DNA of 64,000 nucleotides from Alkalihalobacillus sp. YIM B00296 (lineage in GTDB: Bacteria; Bacillota; Bacilli; Bacillales; Fictibacillaceae): assembly GCF_020179385.1 (NCBI RefSeq), contig NZ_JAIBLJ010000001.1, positions 186,001 to 250,000 of the forward strand. Reading direction: 5' to 3'. A program made the position numbers and the translations under genes. Below the pieces are notes generated by a model, which searched no databases, was not told the DNA's origin, and saw only the letters and a list, made by a program, of their open reading frames with translations. Shown here one piece after another: positions 52,446-61,065 of the stretch. Numbering within the stretch: position 1 is the first letter of the stretch; each line of letters opens with the position of its first letter.

Positions 52446-53699
52446 ATGGAAGCAGTTGTTGAAACAAGGACACAAGGGGAAGAATCCACAGCGATATGGA
52501 AAAACAGAAATTTTTTATGGTTATGGATTGCAGAACTCTGTTCCAGCTTCGGTCTATCCATCTTCATGTTCTCCCAATCCTGGTATGTCGTTGAAGTGAT
52601 GAATCTACAGGCATCTCTTGGGCTGGTATTCATCGCGTCAAGTATTCCTAGGGTGGTATTCATGATATTGGGTGGAGCGGTTGCTGACAGGTTCAATAAA
52701 AATGTCATCATGTTTTTATCAGACATCCTCCGTGCAATTGTAGCTTTAGCCCTTGTAGTATGGCTTCTGCTAGGAGATGTATCGATTTGGTCTTTCGTTA
52801 TGTTCGCCCTTGTTTTCGGGGTACTGGATGCGTTCTTCTGGCCAGCAAACAGCGGCCTTTTACCATCATTGATTGATAAGCAGCAACTGACGAGAGCGAA
52901 TTCCGTCATTCAAATGACAAGCCAGTCTTCCTTCATTATAGGACCGATGCTCGCTGGAGCAATCATCGCATTGGGGAGCTATGTACTGGCCTTCTCCATC
53001 ACTGCTGTATTATTGGTGATTGCAAGTATCGCTGTTTTCCTGATCCGGATCAAGAAGAAGGAAGGAACATCAGATAAGCAATCCCCATCAAATTTGCTCT
53101 CTTCCATTAAAGAAGGGATCAATTATGTTAAGCAATCAGCATTCTTATGTTCACTTTTGTTGTTTGCGGTCTTCATCAATCTATTCATGGTTGGGCCGCT
53201 GCAAATGGGATTGCCGTTATTTGTGAAGAATGTCATTGGTGGTAATTCCCTCGACTTCAGTTATCTTGAGGGGTCTTTTGCAGGAGGGATGCTAGTAGGT
53301 TCTATACTCATCGGTATCTTGAACATCCAAAGGAAAAGAGGTCTTGTCGTCATCTATGCTGTTTTGGGATCAGGCTTGTTTTTCGCACTATTCAGTTTTA
53401 CCGATGTTTTATGGCAGAGTCTGGTGCTGATTGCCTTGTTAGGGAGCACGTTCTCGGTGATCAATATTCCAATCATCGCCGCTATCCAGTCGGTTGTGAA
53501 ACAAGAGATGATCGGTCGTGTGATGAGCTTGCTTTCCATGGCATCACTCGGACTTGTCCCGGTATCGTTTGCGATAACGTCAGGTGTTCTCTCGCTCGGT
53601 GTCGATATCACCTCGGTCATACTGACTGGCGCATCACTGATCATTATTTTTGCAATCGTGGTTATTATGAAAGTGCCAGGACTGCGTAATTTTGAATGA
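52446..53699 (+). CDS. MFS transporter
   Basis: 417 residues from the ATG at 52446, 7 nt after GGAGG. About 12 membrane segments; the loop GGAVADRFNKNVIMFLSDILRA is the motif-A region between helices 2 and 3. It belongs to the drug/lipid exporter-like MFS_3 group (WxxxxN...WPANSGLLPSLI). Position behind a TetR gene suggests regulated efflux, substrate unknown. Confidence 0.87.
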   Translation: MEAVVETRTQGEESTAIWKNRNFLWLWIAELCSSFGLSIFMFSQSWYVVEVMNLQASLGLVFIASSIPRVVFMILGGAVADRFNKNVIMFLSDILRAIVALALVVWLLLGDVSIWSFVMFALVFGVLDAFFWPANSGLLPSLIDKQQLTRANSVIQMTSQSSFIIGPMLAGAIIALGSYVLAFSITAVLLVIASIAVFLIRIKKKEGTSDKQSPSNLLSSIKEGINYVKQSAFLCSLLLFAVFINLFMVGPLQMGLPLFVKNVIGGNSLDFSYLEGSFAGGMLVGSILIGILNIQRKRGLVVIYAVLGSGLFFALFSFTDVLWQSLVLIALLGSTFSVINIPIIAAIQSVVKQEMIGRVMSLLSMASLGLVPVSFAITSGVLSLGVDITSVILTGASLIIIFAIVVIMKVPGLRNFE

Positions 53700-53748
53700 A
53701 TCTTCAGGAAGGTCTATTGGGCTTATGCTCGGTAGGCCTTTTTCCAAT

Positions 53749-53833
53749 TTTGCAAAATGGATGCTTTGATTTGCAAGACAACTAGTGGAATTTGCAAGAC
53801 AACTCGGGAGTTTTGCAAAACCAGTCCGCAAAG
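53749..53833. repeat. Four-unit direct repeat, exact 21-bp period (array 2)
   Basis: Cores TTTGCAAAAT, TTTGCAAGACAAC, TTTGCAAGACAAC and TTTGCAAAACC start 21 bp apart (TTGCAA at 53750, 53771, 53792, 53813). Each is followed by 8-11 variable bases. It lies between the MFS gene and the nag promoter. Same architecture as array 1 at 26183 but a different core. Confidence 0.85.
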
Positions 53834-53882
53834 TCAGGGAATTGGCCCCTTATTTGAACTCCTTATCCCAGTGATGGCTCTC

Positions 53883-53921
53883 TCTGGTCTAGACAACTGT
53901 ACCAGTATTTTTATATACTGG
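53883..53921. promoter_or_regulatory. NagR operator and adjoining hairpin
   Basis: CTGGTCTAGACAACT (53884-53898) matches the dre site of GntR/DasR-type GlcNAc regulators. Right after it CCAGTAT (53902-53908) and ATACTGG (53915-53921) form a perfect inverted repeat. Both lie upstream of nagA, whose operon includes nagR. Confidence 0.78.
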
Positions 53922-53939
53922 ATGAAAGAGGTGAAGTTG

Positions 53940-55100
53940 ATGGCGATTCAGACAATTGTTGGGGGCCGGGTTTTTATAGGAGAACAAGGTTTACAACCAA
54001 CTAAAATACATATCGATACAGGCAAGATCAAAGAATTGAGCGATAAGGAAATTCCGAAGCCGTGTATCCAACTTGACGATCAAGATCTTGTTTTACCTGG
54101 TCGGATTGACGGGCATATCCATGGGGCAAATGGGCATGATGTCATGGATGGTACTGTAAAAGCGATCGATGAAATGGCAAAAATCCTTCCTTCTGAAGGG
54201 ACAACCAGCTTTCTCCCGACAACGATGACAGCCCCGGATCATGAAGTCGAGCAGGCAGTGACGTCCGTTCTCAGGTATTTGTCTACAAAAAATGAAACTG
54301 GAAAAGCAGAAGTGCTCGGGATTCATTTGGAGGGTCCATTCATTTCTGAGAAAAAAAGAGGCGCACAAAACCCAAAATACATCAAGAGGCCGCATCTCGA
54401 CTCTTTCAATCATTGGAATCGATTATCAGGGGGGAACATAAAGGTTGTTACAATGGCGCCTGAAATAAAAGGTGCCATCCCTTTCATAAAAGAACTAACA
54501 GGAAATGGAATTGTTGTATCAATCGGTCATAGTGATGCTGTTTATGAAGATGTTAAAAAGGCCATTGAAGCAGGAGCGAATCAATTCACCCATCTCTATA
54601 ATGGCATGCGAGCCATGCATCATCGTGAGCCCGGCGTTGTTGGGGGAGCTTTTTTAAGGTCAGACACATTTGCAGAAATCATTGTGGACGGCTTGCATTG
54701 CGTACCTGATATGGTCCGGTTAGCCTATGAGATAAAGGGCAAGGAAGGACTATTGATGATCACGGATGCGATGAGGGCAAAATGTTTAGGAAATGGTACC
54801 TATGATCTTGGCGGTCAAGAGGTACAGGTACGGGATGGACAAGCGACCTTACAGGACGGAACTTTAGCCGGAAGTGTCCTGACGATGCAAGAAGCTTATG
54901 AAAAGATGAGATTGTATGCTGATGCAGACCATGCAGCACTCGTATTCATGTCATCAATCAATCCCGCGAAGCAATATGGAATTTATGACCGGAAAGGGTC
55001 TATTGCTATCGGGAAAGATGCCGATCTGATTATACTTGATCGGGATGGTAAGCTGAAAATGACGATTTGCCGTGGAGAAATAGCATACACAAGGGGTTGA
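53940..55100 (+). CDS. nagA: N-acetylglucosamine-6-phosphate deacetylase
   Basis: Removes acetate from GlcNAc-6-P. 386 residues from the ATG at 53940 (AGAGGTG upstream); the frame runs open through the repeat array but that part is not NagA-like. Metal and catalytic words are PGRIDGHIHGANGHDVMDG, HLEGPFISEKKRGAQNP, ISIGHSDA-like VVSIGHSDAVY, FTHLYNGMRAMHHREPG and MITDAMRA (catalytic Asp). First gene of the nag operon. Confidence 0.95.
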   Translation: MAIQTIVGGRVFIGEQGLQPTKIHIDTGKIKELSDKEIPKPCIQLDDQDLVLPGRIDGHIHGANGHDVMDGTVKAIDEMAKILPSEGTTSFLPTTMTAPDHEVEQAVTSVLRYLSTKNETGKAEVLGIHLEGPFISEKKRGAQNPKYIKRPHLDSFNHWNRLSGGNIKVVTMAPEIKGAIPFIKELTGNGIVVSIGHSDAVYEDVKKAIEAGANQFTHLYNGMRAMHHREPGVVGGAFLRSDTFAEIIVDGLHCVPDMVRLAYEIKGKEGLLMITDAMRAKCLGNGTYDLGGQEVQVRDGQATLQDGTLAGSVLTMQEAYEKMRLYADADHAALVFMSSINPAKQYGIYDRKGSIAIGKDADLIILDRDGKLKMTICRGEIAYTRG

Positions 55101-55104
55101 GGAA

Positions 55105-55836
55105 ATGAATGTAATCGTCGTGGATGATAAACAGGAAATGAGTGAAAAGGCTTCTGCCATTCTCTTCAATGAGATTAAACGAAATCCTGAGCTTGTGTTG
55201 GGTGTCGCAACTGGCGGGACACCTGCAGGTACTTATGATAAGCTCGTCGATAAAGTGTTGGCAGCCAGTCTTGATTTATCTAAAATCACGACCGTAAACC
55301 TGGATGAATATGTCGGTTTAGCTCGTGAACATGAAGAAAGCTATTGGCATTATATATACACCCATCTATATGAACCACTCGATCTGTCTCCCGAACATGC
55401 TTTGGTTCCATATGGCTTAAGCGATGATTTACAGGAGGAGTGCATCAGGTATGAAGAGGCAATAGAAAAGGTTGGCGGTATCGACCTCCAACTTCTAGGT
55501 GTCGGACGGAATGGACATATCGGATTTAATGAGCCAGGGACACCATTTGAATCAAAAACACATGTGGTCGAGTTGACGGAGAGTACGAGACAAGCGAATG
55601 CAAGATTCTTTGAACATGAAGAAGAAGTGCCGACCCGAGCGCTCACAGTCGGTATATCAACAATCATGAAAAGCAGATCGATTCTTTTGTTGGCGTCAGG
55701 AGAGGAAAAAGCTGAATCTGTCAATGCGCTATTGAGAAGGGATGTAGATGAGAAATGGCCTGTTACTGTTTTGAATCAGCATCCATCCGTCACATTGGTT
55801 GTTACGAAAGATGCTCTAGAGATTGAGGAGGGTTAG
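55105..55836 (+). CDS. nagB: Glucosamine-6-phosphate deaminase
   Basis: Converts GlcN-6-P to fructose-6-P and ammonia. 243 residues, the short Bacillus form lacking the allosteric C-terminal tail of E. coli NagB. Motifs: GVATGGTPAGTY, TVNLDEYVGL (catalytic Asp), LGVGRNGHIGFNEPG (His) and ALTVGISTIMKS. Starts 4 nt after nagA. Confidence 0.95.
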   Translation: MNVIVVDDKQEMSEKASAILFNEIKRNPELVLGVATGGTPAGTYDKLVDKVLAASLDLSKITTVNLDEYVGLAREHEESYWHYIYTHLYEPLDLSPEHALVPYGLSDDLQEECIRYEEAIEKVGGIDLQLLGVGRNGHIGFNEPGTPFESKTHVVELTESTRQANARFFEHEEEVPTRALTVGISTIMKSRSILLLASGEEKAESVNALLRRDVDEKWPVTVLNQHPSVTLVVTKDALEIEEG

Positions 55837-55839
55837 ATC

Positions 55840-56598
55840 ATGATCAATAAACATTCCTCTCTGCCACTGTACACACAGGTAGAACGTTATTTGACCACTG
55901 AAATTAAAAATGGTGGATACCATTCTGGCGACCTCATCCCTTCAGAACGCGAGTTGTCCGAGAAATTCCAGATCAGTCGGATGACAGTCAGGCAGGCGAT
56001 CAACAATCTGGTGAATAAGGGGATCTTGTATCGCGAGAGGGGGAAAGGGACTTTTGTAGCTGCACCTAAAATCGGCTATCAACTGAAAGGGATTGTCAGT
56101 TTTTCAGAAGATATGAGAAGGCGTGGTCTTGAACCTTCGACGAAAGTGGTCTCTTTTAAGACGATATCCAATCCACCAGAACATATCCTGAACAAACTAG
56201 CTTGCCAGGATGAAAAAAAAGTGATCCAGCTCGAACGGATCCGATTTGCAAACGAAGAACCAGTGGCTATCGAAACAGCTTATCTGAGTTATAAACTGTT
56301 TGCCAACCTTTCTGAGGAAGATACAGGTGGATCGATCTATGATTTTGTAAGGAAAGAATTGAAACTTGAGATCCACCGTGCCGAACAACAAATCGAAGCG
56401 GCTATCGTGGGTGAAAAAGACGGGTTCCTATTGGACATCAGTCCAGGTAGTCCAGTATTGATCGTGAACCGGACAACTTATTTGAGTAACGGCGTTCCGT
56501 TCGAAACGGTAAAAACGGTCTTTCGGGCTGATCGATATCATTTTTCTATTGAAATGAAAAATGAACAGGAGGATGATCATGTATTTTCTAGGGATTGA
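55840..56598 (+). CDS. nagR: GntR-family repressor NagR (YvoA)
   Basis: 252 residues. An N-terminal winged helix (LPLYTQVERYL, GDLIPSERELSEKFQISRMT, RERGKGTFV) and a C-terminal UTRA effector domain with QLERIRFANEEPVAIE and PVLIVNRTTY. In B. subtilis NagR represses nag genes and is released by GlcN-6-P or GlcNAc-6-P. The dre-type site upstream of nagA is its likely operator. Starts 3 nt after nagB; its end overlaps the kinase gene by 20 nt. Confidence 0.94.
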   Translation: MINKHSSLPLYTQVERYLTTEIKNGGYHSGDLIPSERELSEKFQISRMTVRQAINNLVNKGILYRERGKGTFVAAPKIGYQLKGIVSFSEDMRRRGLEPSTKVVSFKTISNPPEHILNKLACQDEKKVIQLERIRFANEEPVAIETAYLSYKLFANLSEEDTGGSIYDFVRKELKLEIHRAEQQIEAAIVGEKDGFLLDISPGSPVLIVNRTTYLSNGVPFETVKTVFRADRYHFSIEMKNEQEDDHVFSRD

Positions 56599-57553
56599 TG
56601 GTGGTGGATCCAAGACAACTGCTGCACTGGTGGATGATAAAGGAGAACTTATCGCATATCATACGGGAGGACCGAGTAATCCGATATCTGTGGCTTTGGA
56701 GGAAATCGGAAACACACTGGATGAGCTATTTAGACGATTTATAAGTGAGGATCCCGAGAAATTTTCTCGGGTCAAAAGTGTATGTGCAGGGATCGCCGGG
56801 ACAGAAAACAGTCACTTGAAAGGTGAATTACACCAATTATTGAAATCGAAGTTTCCTGAGGAAACAAGTGTGCAACTTTGCCATGACGCTTTGACAGCCC
56901 TCTATTCAGGAACAAACGGAGATCCTGGTATTGTCAACATTGCTGGCACTGGTTCAATCACATTCGGTGTGACGCCCGATAAAAACGTTGTCCGTTCAGG
57001 TGGATGGGGTTACTTATTGGATCATACGGGGAGTGGATTCGGCATCGGCAGGTTGGCCCTTCAAAAGGTCTTTGAAGCACACGATGGATTTATCAGCCCG
57101 ACGTTGCTCACTGAGCTTGTCCTCAAAAGGTTCAAAGTCAAATCCCCTCCGGAGCTCATTTCGTTGATCTATGGTACAAGTGAAAGCAGGAGACGGATCG
57201 CTTCTGTTTGTGAGGATGTTTTTGCTGCAGCACGGTTACAGGACAGGAAAGCGGTAGAAATAGTCAACCAATGTGCTGAAGACATGGCAGTAAGGATTTT
57301 ACACTTGATTGAACGGTATTTTAAAAATGTGGCCAAGCCGAAGGTCGTCCTGACTGGCAGTGTTTTCAAAAGCAGCGATCTCCTGCTGCCTTTATTACAA
57401 AAACACCTGCCTGGAGGTATCCAGTTGATTTTGCCGGAATGCCCTCCAGTAGTTGGTTCTGTAATTGAAAGCTATCAAGTGATGCATGGACCCTGCCCTG
57501 AGGAATTTGTAGATCAATTGCATGATTCGTTCTCTAGGAGGGTACAAGGATGA
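56579..57553 (+). CDS. BadF/BadG-family kinase, probable GlcNAc kinase
   Basis: 324 residues of the ASKHA fold: phosphate-1 motif LGIDGGGSKTTAALVDDKG, CHDALTAL with the catalytic Asp, NIAGTGSITFG, and an adenosine motif region VVLTGSVFKSS. ATG at 56579 with GGAGG 5 nt upstream. The nag operon context and the fold of human-type GlcNAc kinase support a sugar kinase acting on GlcNAc (or MurNAc/GlcN) released during wall recycling. Equivalent enzymes are often annotated as N-acetylglucosamine kinase. Confidence 0.85.
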   Translation: MYFLGIDGGGSKTTAALVDDKGELIAYHTGGPSNPISVALEEIGNTLDELFRRFISEDPEKFSRVKSVCAGIAGTENSHLKGELHQLLKSKFPEETSVQLCHDALTALYSGTNGDPGIVNIAGTGSITFGVTPDKNVVRSGGWGYLLDHTGSGFGIGRLALQKVFEAHDGFISPTLLTELVLKRFKVKSPPELISLIYGTSESRRRIASVCEDVFAAARLQDRKAVEIVNQCAEDMAVRILHLIERYFKNVAKPKVVLTGSVFKSSDLLLPLLQKHLPGGIQLILPECPPVVGSVIESYQVMHGPCPEEFVDQLHDSFSRRVQG

Positions 57554-57640
57554 TACGGAATTGGAGATTGGATTCATGATAAAAATGAGCTGGAAAAGAT
57601 CGATCTGTTGTTGTTGGATGTCCAGGATCTAGGCATCCGC
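57554..57640 (+). pseudogene. namZ: NamZ/YbbC (DUF1343) 5'-side fragment
   Basis: The frame reads YGIGDWIHDK, then LEKIDLLLLDVQDLGIRFY, the highly conserved DUF1343 segment that contains the D-x-QD-x-G-x-RFY motif of NamZ exo-N-acetylmuramidases. The sequence expected next (an aromatic YT.I.TM run) is missing and replaced by unrelated DNA and a transposable element. The gene start is also missing: the kinase stop lies directly upstream. Confidence 0.75.
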
Positions 57641-57704
57641 TTTTATGGCGCAAGTCACGCCAGAACACCCGTGATTTTATTCATGGGATGAATGGCGTTC
57701 GGCA

Positions 57705-59420
57705 AAGGGTGTGGCTACTGCCACGTCAATAGCCACCATATATTACTTAAACAGATTAAGTCAATTACTGATAAGGAAGTCATTTTACCTCAACGTCTGT
57801 TAAAATAATGTTGAGGTGATTTTTTAGTCTATCATGGACGTGGGTACGTCTTAAAAGTCGAATTGTGGCAAGAACACATCTTAGAAAAACGGCTCAATAT
57901 TGGTCGAAATAGTCTAGGTGAAGCATGGCGTAGATATAAATACATAACTCGAAACCCTGAATACTGGAAAACAGTTCGTATGCCGAAAGGCAATGACCGT
58001 AAGCAACTCCTTAATCAGTTTAAGGAGCAGTATGGCGTTCGGAAATTCGATTTAAACATTCAAGCTATGGGGCAAAAATTTAAGAAAAATATGGGTTCCC
58101 AAATGACGCAAAATATTGCCGAACGGGCTTTTCAAGCAGTTGAAAAGGTCATGTATGGGAATGGCAAGAAAGTACGTTTTTGTCCTATGGGACAATTCTT
58201 CTCATTAGAAGAAAAGACAAACAAGACAGGATTCCGCTATTTCCCTAAAGACAATCGTATGGAATGGATTGGTTTAACCTTGCCAGTCATTTTGAAAGAT
58301 AATGACGAATATGCACGTCTTGCGCTCCAAGATAAAATCAAATATTGCCGTCTCATTAAGAAAGTGATTCGTGGTAAAAATCGTTACTTTGTTCAATTCG
58401 CTTTAGAAGTTTTCAGCCAAAGAAACGGAATCAACGAAAACGAGCGTGTTGGCTTGGATATTGGTCCATCAACGTTAGCGATTGCTTCTGAAAAAGAAGT
58501 CAAACTCGTTGAATTGGTAGAAGGACTCTCCGTAGATGAACGTAAAAAACGCAAACTTCAACGAAAGTTAGACCGCCAACACCGAGCAAATAATCCAAAC
58601 AAATACAATGAAAATGGCACTATTAATAAGAGTAATCGAGAGAAATGGATTCAAAGCGAAAACTACAAGAAAACTCGGAATGCGCTAGCTGAAGTTCAAC
58701 GACAAATTGCAGATAAACGAAAACAATCACACAACGCATTAGCGAATCATATTCTTTCGTTAGGCTTGGACGTTCGTGTAGAAACAATGAATTTTAAAGG
58801 ATTACAAGCAAAATCGAAGAAGACAAAGATTAGCGAAAAGACAGGACGATTTAACCGAAAGAAACGATTTGGTAAATCGTTAGCGAATCGTGCGCCAGCT
58901 ATGCTTCTCACAATTATCGACAATAAGCTGAAATACTTTGACTTAAAACTGAAGAAAATCGACACCGTGAAAGTAAAGCGAGTCAGTTTGAACATTTCAA
59001 CCAAACCTATGTGAAGAAAAAACTCTCAAAACGTTGGAATCACTTTGAACAAGGTGACGTACAGCGTGACCTATACAGTGCCTTCTTAATCATGAATACG
59101 AAAGACAATCTGCGCGAAGTAGATATTGAACGAGCAAACGAAAACATGGAACAACTTCTTTAAACAACATCAGACGGAAATGAAACGAATCAAGAAATTG
59201 AGCAAGAAACAGCTTAGCAGTATCGGCTTGTAAAACAAGATATAAAGGGTTTTGAATCGAGCCCAAGGGCGATAATGGCGAGAATAGTTGCTTTGCCCAT
59301 GAAAGTCTAGGGAAACATTATCAGTGGTCGGTGTATACGTTCGCTTGTCGAACGTCATCCGAACGAAGTGAGGACAGTACCCTAGAACCTCGCGACTTTA
59401 GTCGTGAGAGGTTCAGACAT
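57705..59420 (+). mobile_element. IS200/IS605-type element with tnpB only
   Basis: Left part: GTGGCTA/TAGCCAC hairpin (57711-57736) and ACCTCAAC/GTTGAGGT hairpin (57787-57817). Right part: a hairpin with GAACCTC (59385-59391) and GAGGTTC (59408-59414), inner GCGAC/GTCGT, loop TTTA, as seen at right ends of tnpB elements, where the guide-RNA scaffold also lies. No tnpA is present. Ends are approximate. It sits inside the remains of namZ. Confidence 0.75.
57863..59161 (+). pseudogene. tnpB: TnpB RNA-guided nuclease, frameshifted
   Basis: The main frame (383 codons to 59014) carries RuvC-I GLDIGPSTLAIAS and RuvC-II RVETMNFKGLQAK. The third RuvC motif lies in another frame after a shift near 58975: QFEHFNQTYVKKKLSKRW, then GDVQRDLYSAFLIMN with the catalytic Asp, to a TAA at 59161. 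A second slip there would remove the final residues (KQHQTEMKRIKKL and on). No CxxC zinc finger is visible, as in a subgroup of Bacillus TnpB proteins. The start is unclear (TTG, no SD; the frame is open from 57815). Probably inactive. Confidence 0.82.
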
Positions 59421-59461
59421 ATATCTACACATTGGCAAATACAATGTAACTGGCAGGATAA

Positions 59462-59636
59462 CTCAATAACGAATTCGGATATGAACCAGACCTCACAGGC
59501 ATCCAGATGAAAGGTTGGGAGCGGAAGATGTGGTTCGAGAAAACAGAGTTGCAATGAGATCCCCATCTCCCAATGCCTCTTTATTAGAGATGGCTGATGT
59601 CTACCCTGGGACATGTTTTTTGAAGGAGGGATACCG
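59462..59636 (+). pseudogene. namZ: NamZ/YbbC (DUF1343) 3'-side fragment
   Basis: After the element the DUF1343 pattern resumes: LNNEFGYEPDLTGIQMKGW, RKMWFEKTEL, then out of frame SPNASLL and DVYPGTCFFEGG, matching the NamZ order (E-YGYEPDL, M-GW-R-MWF, PSPN-PT, VYPGTCLFEGT). The rest of the C-terminal half is gone. The last codons, GAA GGA GGG, now supply the SD of the acetyltransferase gene that follows. Confidence 0.75.
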
Positions 59637-60593
59637 GTGAAATTTGTTCGATGGGATGAAGGGGATTTGCCTGTAGAAGCGTTCTGTGAACTGTGGAACG
59701 CAGAGCTTGCAGGCCATTTTCCGATTTCAAGAAGGTTGTTCATTCAAAATAGCATAGATTGCCCACATTTATTTTCAGGTGGTTCCTGGTATGTAGTTGC
59801 AGAGGATCGAGTCATCGGTTTTGTCACAACGAAGTATACGAAAGAACAGGAGAATCTATTGCCCACTGAGGTTGGATGGATCCAAGCTTTGCTCGTTCAG
59901 AAAGAATTCAGGAATCATGGTATCGGTAGTCAGTTGCTTGAAAAAGCAGAACGAGCATTATCCGACCTTGGAGTTAATAAGGTCTTGATCGGCAGGGATA
60001 TCCATCATTACTTTCCAGGTGTTCCATCTGTTGTCTCAAACATGGGGCAATGGCTTGAAAATAGGAAATATAGTAAGGTCAATGAGGTCAAAGACTTTTA
60101 CAGGATCGCTCCCTCTCAAGCGGAAGAAATCAATGTAACAAATATTTCCTTATCCTCCGTTTCAAAGGATGAAGAGGTTCCATTTCTCTTATTCATGGAG
60201 GACGCGTTTCCAGGGAGGTGGGAATACGAGGCACTGGAGTATTTCAACCGGGGCGGAGATGGCAGCCATTTCATAGCAGCAAGGTATGGGGATGAAATCA
60301 TAGGTTTTGTTCGTCTTAATGATTTGAATAGTCCTGTCATCGGCCCCAATATATATTGGTATGGACTGTTTGAAGAAAAGCTTGGCGGTATCGGTCCATT
60401 AGGAATAAAGGAAGAGTACCGGAAGAATGGGTATGGTGCAGTGATTGTGCAAAAAGCAATCAACACAGCGATTGAGCGGGGGTGCAGACACCTGGTCATC
60501 GACTGGACAGAGTTGGATGAATTCTATATGTCCTTTGGGTTTGAACCTTGGAAGGAATATCTCCAATATGAAAAATGTGTGAACAATGGATGA
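59637..60593 (+). CDS. Two-domain GNAT acetyltransferase
   Basis: 318 residues from the GTG at 59637; AAGGAGGG lies 6-7 nt upstream, and earlier codons belong to the namZ fragment. The first GNAT domain has LLVQKEFRNHGIGSQLLEKAE. The second has GPLGIKEEYRKNGYGAVIVQKAI and a final WTELDEFYMSFGFEPWKEY. Both acetyl-CoA motifs (R/KxxGxG/A) look intact. In Bacillus such tandem GNAT genes occur in MurNAc/GlcNAc recycling operons, and the context here agrees. Substrate unproven. Confidence 0.85.
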   Translation: MKFVRWDEGDLPVEAFCELWNAELAGHFPISRRLFIQNSIDCPHLFSGGSWYVVAEDRVIGFVTTKYTKEQENLLPTEVGWIQALLVQKEFRNHGIGSQLLEKAERALSDLGVNKVLIGRDIHHYFPGVPSVVSNMGQWLENRKYSKVNEVKDFYRIAPSQAEEINVTNISLSSVSKDEEVPFLLFMEDAFPGRWEYEALEYFNRGGDGSHFIAARYGDEIIGFVRLNDLNSPVIGPNIYWYGLFEEKLGGIGPLGIKEEYRKNGYGAVIVQKAINTAIERGCRHLVIDWTELDEFYMSFGFEPWKEYLQYEKCVNNG

Positions 60594-60599
60594 TTTTTT

Positions 60600-60632
60600 C
60601 AGTACCTTTCTCTCCGGAGAGGTACTTTTTAA
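60600..60632 (+). terminator. Terminator after the GNAT gene
   Basis: AGTACC (60601-60606) pairs with GGTACT (60621-60626), with an inner CTCTCCGGAGA dyad, then a T run. Confidence 0.8.
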
Positions 60633-60735
60633 TTAGATTGTTTTAAAAATTTTATCTTAAATGTTTGTCTTTTTGGGTATTGAAAACAAAACAGGCAGAC
60701 GAAGGATGTAAAGTAGTATTTTAGAGGAGGTCATC

Positions 60736-60993
60736 ATGAAAATTATAAATCCATTAAGTTTATCAGCTATCATTCTGTTAGGTATAAATTGTATTCTGGT
60801 GTTATTTGCACTGTTCAGCTATTCACTGTCAAGAGAATTGATCTTATTAGTGAGCCTGTTCACCCTTCTTCTTGCTCTTTTCGCAAAAGTAAAAGGGGAA
60901 GAAGGTTTTGTCCCTGCAGTAGGATTCTGGAGTGCAGCGTCCTTTTGTATTCTTGTACTCTTATATGCGTTCATTCCCTTTTTGTTAATTTGA
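60736..60993 (+). CDS. Small membrane protein of unknown function
   Basis: 85 residues with three hydrophobic segments (about 8-28, 33-50 and 62-84) and a short charged loop KVKGEEG. SD GAGGAGG precedes the ATG. It probably is a real gene, but no family is recognised and neighbours give no clue. Confidence 0.6.
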   Translation: MKIINPLSLSAIILLGINCILVLFALFSYSLSRELILLVSLFTLLLALFAKVKGEEGFVPAVGFWSAASFCILVLLYAFIPFLLI

Positions 60994-61065
60994 ATGTTTA
61001 GTATGTTATTTTCCCCTTTTAGCTAGTAAGATGGAAATATTAATCAAATACATACGGGGAATCTT

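Noticed and set aside
52403-52909. 168-residue minus-strand frame across the MFS gene start
   Set aside because: A shadow frame; no SD, and the plus strand encodes a clear transporter.
53757-53939. Upstream extension of nagA through the repeat array
   Set aside because: The extra codons are the 21-bp repeats and the NagR operator; an SD sits before the ATG at 53940.
57863-59014. Active TnpB gene
   Set aside because: The catalytic third RuvC motif lies in another frame and the start codon has no SD.
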